From JBKHYJ01 sp046565505 (GTDB lineage Bacteria > Acidobacteriota > Blastocatellia > UBA7656), in contig JBKHYJ010000097.1 of NCBI GenBank assembly GCA_046565505.1, positions 1 to 37,818 of the forward strand: a stretch of 37,818 nucleotides of DNA, written 5' to 3'. Made by a program: the position numbers and the translations under genes. Each line of letters opens with the position of its first letter. The first letter of the stretch is position 1. Shown in pieces: positions 14,551 through 23,112 of the stretch. Under the pieces are notes generated by a model. The model saw nothing but the letters and a program-made list of their open reading frames with translations, was not told where the DNA came from and ran no database searches.

Positions 14551-15738
14551 ATGAAATTATTATTTGTAGTCTCATCGCTAGACCTCACTCAACCTTTCAG
14601 CGCGACGCCGGCGTGGTGGCAGCTCTTGAAAGGACTCTACGAAGTCGGCGTGGAGGTGATCGCGACGCCCTACCAGGGCCCCGCCATCGAATCCCTCTGG
14701 TGGCGCGCGGAGGCCAACCCGGCGAAGCTCCAAGGCGACACGTTCAAATTCGCGCGCGACGCCGTGAACAGAATCAGGGGCGACAGGCAGCAGGCCCAGC
14801 TCGGGGACTCTTCGGAAGAAACGGCTTCGGACAAACTGGTGCGCCGCGCGGCCCAGTCGCTCATCGCGCCGATATGGGCGCGGCATCTCGACCGCATTCT
14901 TACGAGGCAGCCCGACACCGACGCGGTAATTTTTTTGACCGTGCCGCTCAACCAGCTTTTAGGCGTGGCCGAAGAAGTCCGGCGCAAGCATGACAAGCCC
15001 GTTTTTTATTACGACGGCGACGTGCCGGCCAGCCTGCCGAACATGAAAGGCTTCGCCACGGGCTTCCGAATCTACCAGGGCGCGAACCCCGCCGAATTCA
15101 CCGCCTTTATCAGCAACAGCGAAGGCGGGTGCGCCGCGTTGCGACAGTTGGGCGCGAGGGCCGCGCATGCGCTCTTCTACGGCGTTGACGCAGACGTGTT
15201 CAGCCCTATGAAAGTGCCCGCGCAGGACATCGACGTTATGTTTTACGGCCACGGCCGCGAGTACCGCTCCGAGTGGATCGACGCGATGATTACGGCCCCG
15301 TCTCAAGCCATGCGGGGGGCCAGATTCGCGACGCGGGGCACGAAGCTCGGGGACCTGGGCCGCACGGAGATGCTGCCCTACCTGAGCTTCAGCAAGCTGC
15401 GCGAATACTCCTGCCGCACGAAGATCAACCTCTGCATCACGCGGCTCGCGCATGCCAGCGTCTACGCCTCGTCGTCTTCAAGGCCATTCGAGCTTGCCGG
15501 CATGAAAGCCTGCATCGTCGCCAACCCATACGAGGGGATCGAGAACTGGTTCGAGCCGGGCAAAGAGCTGTTCCTAATCCACTCCCGGGAGGAAGCGATA
15601 GACCGATACAAGTACCTGCTCGCGCACGAGAAAGAGCGGCTCGCGGCGGGCGAAGCCGCGCGGGCGCGCGTGTTAAAAGAGCATACTTTCCGCCACCGCG
15701 CCCGACAACTGGTCGAAATCGTTCGCCAGTATTTATGA
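14551..15738 (+). CDS. CgeB-type / GT4-like glycosyltransferase
   Basis: From the ATG at 14551 the protein is 395 aa and begins MKLLFVVSSLDLTQPFSATP, a GT-B first strand. The frame is open 75 bases earlier without family-like sequence. The C-terminal half carries DIDVMFYGHGREYRSEWI, INLCITRLAHASVYASSSSR and RPFELAGMKACIVANPYEGI. It then has LFLIHSREEAIDRYKYLLAH and a tail ending EHTFRHRARQLVEIV. That is the Glyco_trans_1_2 (CgeB) arrangement, where the glutamate of RPFE binds the sugar nucleotide. It is soluble and would act in the cytoplasm, adding a sugar to the growing repeat unit. The donor is unknown. Confidence 0.8.
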   Translation: MKLLFVVSSLDLTQPFSATPAWWQLLKGLYEVGVEVIATPYQGPAIESLWWRAEANPAKLQGDTFKFARDAVNRIRGDRQQAQLGDSSEETASDKLVRRAAQSLIAPIWARHLDRILTRQPDTDAVIFLTVPLNQLLGVAEEVRRKHDKPVFYYDGDVPASLPNMKGFATGFRIYQGANPAEFTAFISNSEGGCAALRQLGARAAHALFYGVDADVFSPMKVPAQDIDVMFYGHGREYRSEWIDAMITAPSQAMRGARFATRGTKLGDLGRTEMLPYLSFSKLREYSCRTKINLCITRLAHASVYASSSSRPFELAGMKACIVANPYEGIENWFEPGKELFLIHSREEAIDRYKYLLAHEKERLAAGEAARARVLKEHTFRHRARQLVEIVRQYL

Positions 15739-16021
15739 CTACAGTTAATATAGAAGGCTGCCTGAACGGGCGCGGGGCGGATTTAACATGAGATTGGCCG
15801 CCGGTTCGCCGGGCGATTAGCAGTCCGGGCGGGCCGCCGCCCGCCCCCGGTAGCCTTCGCGCCTCGACGCTTTACTGGTCCGCATGCGCGCCACGGCGCG
15901 GGCTGGATTCCCCGGAGAGCGTCGGAAAGAAACGCCGGCGGAGGGATGCGGGATAGTTGACGAGGTAAGCAGGAGCGCGTGAGCCTCTGATAGTCCGCGA
16001 CGTTTAAATCGGATTAGCGGC

Positions 16022-17005
16022 ATGAAAAACACGAGGGTAATGGTGACGGGGGGCTGCGGCTTCATCGGGACCAATCTCACTCTGGAGCTATTAAACAGGG
16101 GCGCGGATATAACGGTGCTCGACCTGCCTTCCGCCGACTGGGCGCGCCTGCCCGGTCGCATCAAAACGATCAAAGCCGACATACTGGACAGGCGGGCGAT
16201 TTCCGGCGCATTCGATGGCGTCGAAATCGTCTACCACCTCGCGGCCAGGACCGACCTGGACGGCGGGAGCCTGTCGGATTATAAAACGAACTTTGAAGGG
16301 ACCGAGAACATCATCGACCAGTTGGCGGGCAGTAAAGCGATTAAGAGGCTGGTCCTTTATTCAACGCAGCTCGTAGTCGGCCTGTTTAACGAAACACGCT
16401 TCATTGACGAGAGCGAGCCTTACAGGGCCAACACCGTGTACGGCGAGTCAAAAATACTCGCGGAAAAAATTACGGTGAGGAAATGTTCGGAGGCCGGCAT
16501 CCCCTACGTGATAATCAGGCCCACCTCGGTCTATGGCCCGTGGGGGAAGTCTCCTTACAGGGAGTTCTTCCGCGCGATCAAGAACCGCCGCTATTTTCAC
16601 GTGGGGAGGGCGAATAACCTCGTGAGCCTGGCCTACGTGGAGAACCTCGTGAGCCAGACTATATTGCTTTCGCTGCATGACTGCGCGAGCAACCGGTTAT
16701 TCTTCGGGAATGATTTCCACCCATACACGATGAGGGAGGTAGTTGACGCGGTCGCAGGTTATTACGGCGTCAAAATTCGTACCGTCCCGTCCCCCCTGAT
16801 GACCGTGGTCGCTTACGCCTTCGGCGCCCTTAAACTCTTCGGGGCGAAGGTCCCTATCTACCCATTCAGGCTGAGAAACATCAAGGCCAACTACTGTTAC
16901 GACATACAAAACAGCGTCCGGCTGGGCTACGACCCGGAGTTCGGCCTGAAGGAAGGCATAGCGAAGACGCTTGATTGGTACGAAAAGAATGACGGCTACG
17001 CCTGA
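16022..17005 (+). CDS. NAD(P)-dependent sugar epimerase/dehydratase (extended SDR)
   Basis: This 327-aa short-chain dehydrogenase has the nucleotide motif VTGGCGFIG (8-16) and YHLAA (71-75). Its catalytic residues are S114 (LYST), Y140 and K144 (YGESK), and IIRPTSVYGPWG follows. It is of the extended (NAD-sugar epimerase or 3-beta-HSD-like) class. The exact sugar cannot be read from these motifs. It stands alone, convergent with a methyltransferase gene, inside the glycan locus. Its start has no clear ribosome binding site, but the family alignment supports this Met. Confidence 0.8.
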   Translation: MKNTRVMVTGGCGFIGTNLTLELLNRGADITVLDLPSADWARLPGRIKTIKADILDRRAISGAFDGVEIVYHLAARTDLDGGSLSDYKTNFEGTENIIDQLAGSKAIKRLVLYSTQLVVGLFNETRFIDESEPYRANTVYGESKILAEKITVRKCSEAGIPYVIIRPTSVYGPWGKSPYREFFRAIKNRRYFHVGRANNLVSLAYVENLVSQTILLSLHDCASNRLFFGNDFHPYTMREVVDAVAGYYGVKIRTVPSPLMTVVAYAFGALKLFGAKVPIYPFRLRNIKANYCYDIQNSVRLGYDPEFGLKEGIAKTLDWYEKNDGYA

Positions 17006-17032
17006 TACGGCTCGCCAGCCAGGGCCCGCCGC

Positions 17033-17659
17033 TCAACCCTTCCTGCTTATCGAAACGAACTCATTGTATTTGAACACGCGGCCAAGGATGCGGGGGAAGG
17101 GGAAGGAGTACTCCCTTACAGGTGTCAGCCCGGCCATGCGCGCGACCTTCCTCAACTTTTCAAAATCCATGAGCTGTACGTGCGTGGGGTCCGAGCGGAA
17201 CCCGAATTCCTGGGGGGTGATAATGATGACCTGCCCGCCCGGCTTCAAGAGATGAGTGTGCGCGGTCAAGAGCCTCACCACCTCCTGCTCAGTCATGTGC
17301 TCCGCGACATGAGACAGTAGGATTGAATCGAAGCTGCCCGAGTTATTAAATGCTGACCCCCGAAACTCGTCCGGGGTGAAGGCCTGAAGCCCCCGCGACC
17401 TCGCGACCTCGACCGAATGGGGGTTATGGTCTATGCCGACGCCATAGCCATTCAAGCCGATGAGGTTTCTGCCGACCCCGCACCCTATATCAAGAACGAA
17501 GCCCGGGCCGAGGTGGCGGAGATTCCAGCGGTAAGGGGCCTGTACGTCTAGAAGCTTCTTCCACCAGACAGACTGTAACGCCAGGAGCCGCGCGGTATAC
17601 CACTCGTCCCGCGTGGTGAGCCCCGCGGCTGACTCTTCGTCTCGCAATTTGGTCTTCAT
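17033..17659 (-). CDS. SAM-dependent class I methyltransferase
   Basis: Starting at the ATG at 17659 the protein is 208 aa and begins MKTKLRDEESAAGLTTRDEW. A start 19 codons further up is open but looks like non-coding sequence. SAM-binding motif I is VLDIGCGVGRN (55-65), followed by the acidic residue in GVGIDHNPHS (73-82). SFDSILLSHVAEHMTEQEV and LLKPGGQVIIITP give motifs II and III of the methyltransferase_11 type. Its place in the locus suggests O-methylation of a sugar or capping of the glycan, but the substrate is unknown. Confidence 0.8.
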   Translation of the reverse strand: MKTKLRDEESAAGLTTRDEWYTARLLALQSVWWKKLLDVQAPYRWNLRHLGPGFVLDIGCGVGRNLIGLNGYGVGIDHNPHSVEVARSRGLQAFTPDEFRGSAFNNSGSFDSILLSHVAEHMTEQEVVRLLTAHTHLLKPGGQVIIITPQEFGFRSDPTHVQLMDFEKLRKVARMAGLTPVREYSFPFPRILGRVFKYNEFVSISRKG

Positions 17660-17789
17660 ACGGTCCCGAATATGTGGGGAGCGGCTGCCCCGGAGGCGGC
17701 AGGCGCGCGTCCTCACGCCGCTTCCGGGGCGCTTAAAATCGCCGCATGTAATACGGCGCGGCGCACCCGCGGCTTATGTAATCCGGCCG

Positions 17790-18779
17790 CTACGCGCCGG
17801 CCGGGAGCAGAGCGGCTTGCCTTACTTGGCCTTCGACCCACGAGTAAGTGCGTGCCAGCCCTTCTTCGAGCGAAATCTCCGGCTCCCACCCGAGCACCTC
17901 GCGCAGGCGAGTATTATCAGAGTTGCGACCACGCACGCCCTGCGGTCCCTCGACGTGCTTCTTATCTATCCGCACGCCTGCTGCCTCCGCGACCATGTCC
18001 GCCAGCTCGTTTATCGTGACCATGCGGTCCTGGCCGAGGTTGAGCGGGTCGTGGTAATCCGACCGCATCAGCTTGTAGATGCCCGCGACGCAGTCGTCAA
18101 TGTAGCAGAAGGAGCGCGTCTGTTCGCCGTCGCCCCATATTTCAATCTCCGGGTTGCCGGTCAGCTTGGCGACAGCCACCTTGCGGCACATCGCCGCGGG
18201 GGCCTTCTCGCGCCCTCCATCCCAGGTCCCGAGCGGGCCGAAGATGTTATGAAAGCGCACGACGCGCGTTTCTATCCCGTACTCTTCGCGGTAGTGCATG
18301 CAGAGCCGCTCGGAGACCAGCTTCTCCCACCCATAGGCGTCCTGCGGCATGGCCGGGTAGGCGTCCTCTTCCTTGAGCGGCTTGACGTTGGCTTCCGTCT
18401 GCAAGAACTCCGGGTAGATGCATGCCGATGACGTGTACAGATACCGCGACACGCCATTCTCGCGCGCCGCGTCGAGCGTGTGGATATTGATGAGCGAATT
18501 GTTATGCAAAATCTCCGCATGGTGCGCGGATATGAAACCCATTCCGCCCATGTCGGCCGCCAGCGCGTACACCTCGTCCACGCCGCGCGTGGCCCGCAGG
18601 CAATTCTCCCACCGCCGCAAGTCCAGCAACTCGAACTCGTCGGCATCGACCGCGCTGTATTCGGGGCGCTTGATGTCCACGCCGCGGACCCAGTAGCCTT
18701 CGCCTTTAAGAAACGTCACCAGGTGATGGCCTATGAACCCGCCCGCGCCCGTAACAAGCACTCTTTTCTTATTCTGCAT
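17790..18779 (-). CDS. GDP-mannose 3,5-epimerase (plant-type)
   Basis: This 329-aa extended SDR converts GDP-D-mannose to GDP-L-galactose (and GDP-L-gulose). The NAD motif is VTGAGGFIG (9-17). The family signatures are very clear: ADMGGMGFIS (75-84), TSSACIYPE (116-124), PQDAYGWEKL (145-154), RFHNIFGPLGTW, GGREKAPAAMCRK and GVRGRNSDN. S118, C120, Y149, K153 and K192 match the Arabidopsis active-site residues S143, C145, Y174, K178 and K217, all with the same offset of 25. Neighbouring glycan genes suggest it supplies L-galactose or L-gulose for a surface polymer. A diverged specificity is possible. Confidence 0.9.
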   Translation of the reverse strand: MQNKKRVLVTGAGGFIGHHLVTFLKGEGYWVRGVDIKRPEYSAVDADEFELLDLRRWENCLRATRGVDEVYALAADMGGMGFISAHHAEILHNNSLINIHTLDAARENGVSRYLYTSSACIYPEFLQTEANVKPLKEEDAYPAMPQDAYGWEKLVSERLCMHYREEYGIETRVVRFHNIFGPLGTWDGGREKAPAAMCRKVAVAKLTGNPEIEIWGDGEQTRSFCYIDDCVAGIYKLMRSDYHDPLNLGQDRMVTINELADMVAEAAGVRIDKKHVEGPQGVRGRNSDNTRLREVLGWEPEISLEEGLARTYSWVEGQVRQAALLPAGA

Positions 18780-19103
18780 AATGACTTTCCAACTCCTAGA
18801 ATATGATTTGTAAAACTCAATGGCCCGGGCCGCCGACCGGGGAGCATCGTGCGAGGCGCGGCAGGCCTTGAACCGGACCGCGAATTATACCACCCGAATC
18901 CAGGGGTGTGCCAACGGCGCGCAGGCCGGGGCGCTGCGACACGTCCCGGCGCGAATGGACTTGGATTAGGCCGCCGCGGGCTGTTAATCTTTCAGGCCCG
19001 CCGGAGGAACCGATTGACAATGATTAATGAGGCAATTAGAAACCCTCTTCACAGTCGCGGGTAACGACGGGCGACGAATATGCGCTCGCAGGAAAGCTCC
19101 GGT
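18780..19103. other. Divergent intergenic region between epimerase and membrane protein
   Basis: I see no gene here. It holds the divergent control sites for its two neighbours. On the minus strand a TATAAT (18889-18884) with TTGGCA about 19 bases upstream could serve the epimerase, leaving a leader of roughly 100 bases. On the plus strand TTGACA (19014-19019) with TAGAAA 17 bases on could serve the membrane protein. Confidence 0.4.
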
Positions 19104-21365
19104 ATGAATGCGATGGTAAAGAAAGGATCACCCCGCAGCCCCGCCCCCGCGTCGAAGGCGGTCGGGCTGACGGTGCTTGTAATCACACTCGCGACAGGCC
19201 TGCTGGCCGTCGCCCCCTTCTTCTATTCGAGGTACGAGGCGGCGTTGGGCGATAACGGGGACGTGCGCTTGCCGCAGACTCACGACATCGGCAACCTCCT
19301 CCCCGCGATGCAGCAGTTCGATAAAGGCATCAGGTCCGGCGTCGTCTACCCGCGGTGGTTTGCAGACATCAACTTCGGCTATGGCGTCGCGACGGGTAAC
19401 TTCTACCCCCCGGGAATCTTTTACCTCGGGTCGCTCTTTCATGCGCTGACGAACGACTGGGTGGATACGCTATTCCTTATTTGCGCGCTCGGGTCGGTGG
19501 GGTCGGGGCTGGCGCTCTACCTGCTGGCGCGCAGCTTCTACGGCAAGCTGGCGAGCGCAACCGCGGCAGTCCTTTACATGCTGCTGCCTTACCACATGAT
19601 CGACTTATATTGGCGCGGGGCCATACCTGAATTCGTCGGCTTCGTCTTCATACCCGTGACACTTTACTGCGCTTACAGGCTGGGGGTCGCGGGGGGGGCG
19701 CGCTGGGTCGCAGCCGTGGGCCTGTCGCATGGCCTGTACTTGATGACTCACCTTCCGGTCGGCTACCTGTTCACATACGTTCTTGCGTTTTACGCCCTCG
19801 TCTGGGCGGCGAGGGCGAGAGATTTGAAGATAGCCATTCGCATAGCGGCCGGCATGGCCCTGGCCCTGGTCGTCAGCGCCGCCTACTGGCTCCCCGCCGC
19901 CCTCGAAGGGAAGTACGTTTACGAATGGGCGAGCGAGATATTCCCATATCATCAGACCTATCTCACGCTCCTGCCGACCCAGGACTATTTCACACAGACC
20001 GTCAACGACTCGTTCACACTGCTCGTCACGACTCTGCTCGTCGCCGTGCTGGTTTTTCGCGCCGTGCCCCGGCCCTCCGCCTCCGTCGGTCAACACGGTT
20101 CGGCCGCCGAAGAAGGCCGGGACCGCATGCAGGCTTACTTGCAGACCCGCAACTGGATCACCCTGGGCTTCGCCGCCGCCTTCATGTCCACGTCCTTCTC
20201 AATATACATATCGAGGCTGATCCCCAAGATACAGGTCGCGGTGCCGCCATTCCGCTGGCTCGCCATCGCGAGCGTATTCACGTCCTTGAGCGTCGCGGCC
20301 GTCATCGATTACCTGCGAGAGCCTTCGGGCAAGGCGTCGGCGTGGGCCTGGGTTTACCGGGCGGCGGTTGCCGCAGCGATCTTATTGAACGTCTGGACCG
20401 CCGCGGGCATTACGCGCGGCGCACTTAGAAACCCGACTTACGCGCCTCCGGCCAGCTTCGTGGATTCCGGCTTCACGCCTAGGGATTCGACGCGCCCGGA
20501 CAGCCTGCCGGACACGGCCCCGGTGGTGATAGAGCCCGAAGGCGGGCTAAGCGAAACGCTTCGGTGGGACCCTCAGAACAGGCAGGTGCGCGTGAAGGTG
20601 ACCGAGGCGAGCACCGTGAGGCTTAAGACGTACAATTTCCCTGGATGGACCGCGCGAATTGACGGCAGCCCCACGCGACTGGAAAGCGATAAGGATGGGG
20701 CGCAGGTGATCGCAGTCCCGCCGGGCGTGCATGTCATAGAAACTAGATTTGAAAACACGCCGCCGCGAACGGCAGGGGCGGCGGCGACGATCATCGGATT
20801 CCTACTCGCCTTCGGCCTGGCCGCGGGGGACCAGTTGCGGCGAAGCGGGAGGCGAGTCGGCCTCGGAGAAGGCGCCTCAGGTGATGAGCGCGGCAAGCTC
20901 GAAGAGAGTCCCGCGGGGCGCGGGGGGGCGAAAGGGTTGCTCTCGGGCAATGTGAGGAAAGCCGGCATTATAAGCATCGCCGTCATAGTCAGTATAGTTT
21001 TTGTACTGCTGGTGGCACGCCGCCCGGGCGGCGAGTCCGGCGCCGCTTCATCACAGGTCGGCGGCGCGCCCCCCGTCGGCAGAGGCCCCATCACAGCGGG
21101 GTCCGACGCGAGGCTCTACGTCGAAGGGCTCGACTCCATCCCCGTCGCCGACGACGAGTCCGCGCTGGCCGAGCTGATGACTGCGCTTTCCAGGAAGGAT
21201 GCCCCGCGGGTTGACGCGCTCGCCGAGTCCGACAGGGTCTTCAAGGTCGTGGGGAATACCAGGGTCCGCGTCCTTGAGATGGGCGCGGGCAAGACTAAGA
21301 TTAGAATGGCCGAGGGTGAGCACGTTATGAGAGAAGGCTGGGTGCTCGACAGGTGGGTCAGGTAG
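19104..21365 (+). CDS. Large PTPS-related/YfhO-like GT-C membrane protein with extra C-terminal domain
   Basis: From the ATG at 19104 (AGGAAAG 7 bases upstream) it is 753 aa. An ATG at 19080 has no such site. It opens with one helix and a loop (LGDNGDVRLPQTHDIGNLLP), then NFGYGVATGNFYPPGIFYLG and about ten more helices. This is the architecture of the 6-pyruvoyl-tetrahydropterin-synthase-related membrane proteins and YfhO-like GT-C proteins. A beta-rich outer domain follows (VRLKTYNFPGWTARIDG). A further membrane helix lies around 620-640. It ends in an 85-residue soluble domain (DESALAELMTALSRKDAPRV, then a beta-rich WVLDRWVR end) not usual for the family. It probably transfers or handles lipid-linked sugars. 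Confidence 0.7.
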   Translation: MNAMVKKGSPRSPAPASKAVGLTVLVITLATGLLAVAPFFYSRYEAALGDNGDVRLPQTHDIGNLLPAMQQFDKGIRSGVVYPRWFADINFGYGVATGNFYPPGIFYLGSLFHALTNDWVDTLFLICALGSVGSGLALYLLARSFYGKLASATAAVLYMLLPYHMIDLYWRGAIPEFVGFVFIPVTLYCAYRLGVAGGARWVAAVGLSHGLYLMTHLPVGYLFTYVLAFYALVWAARARDLKIAIRIAAGMALALVVSAAYWLPAALEGKYVYEWASEIFPYHQTYLTLLPTQDYFTQTVNDSFTLLVTTLLVAVLVFRAVPRPSASVGQHGSAAEEGRDRMQAYLQTRNWITLGFAAAFMSTSFSIYISRLIPKIQVAVPPFRWLAIASVFTSLSVAAVIDYLREPSGKASAWAWVYRAAVAAAILLNVWTAAGITRGALRNPTYAPPASFVDSGFTPRDSTRPDSLPDTAPVVIEPEGGLSETLRWDPQNRQVRVKVTEASTVRLKTYNFPGWTARIDGSPTRLESDKDGAQVIAVPPGVHVIETRFENTPPRTAGAAATIIGFLLAFGLAAGDQLRRSGRRVGLGEGASGDERGKLEESPAGRGGAKGLLSGNVRKAGIISIAVIVSIVFVLLVARRPGGESGAASSQVGGAPPVGRGPITAGSDARLYVEGLDSIPVADDESALAELMTALSRKDAPRVDALAESDRVFKVVGNTRVRVLEMGAGKTKIRMAEGEHVMREGWVLDRWVR

Positions 21366-21399
21366 CCATTCTACTTTAGCCGCGGCGGTAGTCGCAGTA

Positions 21400-21408
21400 T
21401 GGTACAAT
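21400..21408 (+). promoter_or_regulatory. Possible extended -10 promoter before the wbpD-like gene
   Basis: TGGTACAAT matches an extended -10 (TGnTATAAT, one mismatch). No -35 is recognisable at normal spacing. A transcript starting near 21414 would reach the ATG at 21491 and could serve the three sugar genes that follow. Confidence 0.3.
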
Positions 21409-21490
21409 GTGCGGGCGGCGCCCCGGCCCCGAATTTAATCGCAAAGCTTATAGCGGCCCCATACGCCGAACTATTTAACAGGAGAGAGCT

Positions 21491-21973
21491 ATGCCCATCG
21501 CCGCTGACGTGCGCCTGGCCGATGGCGTGAGAATCTTCCAGCCCGACCTCGTGAACCTCTACGGCTGCGCGATAGGCGGCGGCACGAAGGTAGGCGCTTT
21601 CGTCGAGATCCAGAAGAACGTCGCGGTCGGCGCGCGCTGCAAAGTGTCGTCGCACACATTCATCTGCGAAGGCGTCACCATAGAGGACGAAGTATTCGTG
21701 GGCCACGGCGTGATGTTCACAAACGACCTGTACCCGCGCGCCACGAACCCGGACGGCACCCTTCAGTCGGAGGCCGACTGGCGAGTCGTGAACACGCTGG
21801 TGAAGCGGCGCGCGTCTATCGGGAGCAACGCGACGGTGCTCGCGGGCGTCACCATCGGCGAGCAAGCCCTGGTCGGCGCGGGGGCCGTCGTCACCCGCGA
21901 CGTACCTGACTTCGCCATCGTGGCGGGCGTCCCAGCCCGACAGATAGGCGACGTTCGCCAGGGCGATGAGTAA
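21491..21973 (+). CDS. WbpD/WlbB-like sugar N-acetyltransferase
   Basis: This 160-aa left-handed beta-helix acyltransferase is built of hexapeptide repeats (IGGGTKVGAFVEIQKNVAVG, then IGSNATVLAGVTIGEQALVG). It ends GAGAVVTRDVPDFAIVAGVP, usual for the family. SSHTFICEGVTIEDEVFVGH and MFTNDLYPRA are typical of WbpD/WlbB, which acetylates UDP-2-acetamido-3-amino-2,3-dideoxyglucuronate. AGGAGAG stands before the ATG. It is followed by an oxidoreductase and aminotransferase of the same pathway, which strengthens the call. The trio would make a 2,3-diacetamido uronic acid for a surface glycan. Confidence 0.85.
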   Translation: MPIAADVRLADGVRIFQPDLVNLYGCAIGGGTKVGAFVEIQKNVAVGARCKVSSHTFICEGVTIEDEVFVGHGVMFTNDLYPRATNPDGTLQSEADWRVVNTLVKRRASIGSNATVLAGVTIGEQALVGAGAVVTRDVPDFAIVAGVPARQIGDVRQGDE

Positions 21974-22083
21974 GGCGCGACGCTCGAAATGAAATCGCCT
22001 TGCGCCCCCCCGGCGTGATTTGCCTTAATCAAAGCTCCCGCATAATTTTTTACTGATCGGTCATCACTGTCGAGAGGTTTTGA

Positions 22084-23112
22084 ATGATTGGAATCGGAGT
22101 GATCGGGTACGGGTACTGGGGGCCGAATCTCGTGCGCAATTTCATGGAAGCGCCCGGCTCGACCGTCGTCGGCGTCGCGGAACTGCGCCCGGAGCGGCTG
22201 GCGGAGGCGCGGGGCCGTTACCCCTCGATCAAGTTCACGAATGACCCTGAAGACCTGCTGTCTGACCCCGCCATCGGCGCAGTCGCAATCGCCACCCCGG
22301 TCTCGTCACACTTCGAGCTGGCTATGCGCGCCCTCGGGGCCGGCAAGCACGTGTTGGTAGAAAAACCGTTGGCGCTAAGCTCCGCGCACGCCGAGCGGCT
22401 GATAGAGGAGGCCGCCCGCCGCAAGCTAGTCTTGATGGTGGACCACACGTTCGTCTACACAGGGGCGGTCAAAAAGATTCGCGAGATGGTCGCTACCGGC
22501 GCACTGGGCAGCATCTACTACTACGATTCGGTGCGCGTCAACCTGGGGCTCTTCCAGCACGACGTGAACGTCATATGGGACCTCGCCGTACACGACCTCT
22601 CCATCATGGACTTCGTACTGGCTAACAAGCCCGTCGCCGTCTCCGCGGCCGGCATCAGCCACATCTCCGGCCAGCCGGAGAACGTCGCCTACATCACGCT
22701 CTTTTTCGCCAACAATCAGATCGCGCACCTGCACGTCAACTGGCTGGCCCCCGTCAAAGTCAGGCGCACGCTCATAGGCGGCAGCGAGAAGATGATCGTC
22801 TACGACGACCTGGAGCCGAGCGAAAAAATCAAGGTGTACGACAAGGGGGTGACGCTCACCCCGCGGCGCGAAGAAGTCTACGAGCTGCTGGTGAGCTACC
22901 GCTCCGGCGACATGTGGGCGCCGAAGCTGGACCAGACGGAGGGCCTCAGGACGGAGGCCCTTCACTTCATCGACTGCGTCGAAAACGGCAGGCGCCCTCA
23001 GACGGACGGCGCGGCCGGGCTTAGAATAGTGCGGCTGCTTGAGGCCGCCGAAAAATCGCTCGCCGCGCGGGGGCGGCTGGTAGAATTGCCCCCGGCCCAG
23101 GAGTCAATGTGA
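22084..23112 (+). CDS. Gfo/Idh/MocA oxidoreductase, WbpB/WlbA-like
   Basis: This 342-aa NAD-dependent dehydrogenase has the motif IGYGYWGPN (7-15) for the cofactor and the family lysine in VEKP (92-95). WDLAVHDLSIMDF (165-177) supplies the active-site aspartate and histidine. HDVNVIWDLAVHD is typical of enzymes that oxidise UDP-GlcNAc-uronate at C3 (WbpB/WlbA). Its product is the 3-keto sugar that the next gene's aminotransferase would use. The genes overlap by 4 bases (GTGA), so they are translated together. Confidence 0.85.
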   Translation: MIGIGVIGYGYWGPNLVRNFMEAPGSTVVGVAELRPERLAEARGRYPSIKFTNDPEDLLSDPAIGAVAIATPVSSHFELAMRALGAGKHVLVEKPLALSSAHAERLIEEAARRKLVLMVDHTFVYTGAVKKIREMVATGALGSIYYYDSVRVNLGLFQHDVNVIWDLAVHDLSIMDFVLANKPVAVSAAGISHISGQPENVAYITLFFANNQIAHLHVNWLAPVKVRRTLIGGSEKMIVYDDLEPSEKIKVYDKGVTLTPRREEVYELLVSYRSGDMWAPKLDQTEGLRTEALHFIDCVENGRRPQTDGAAGLRIVRLLEAAEKSLAARGRLVELPPAQESM

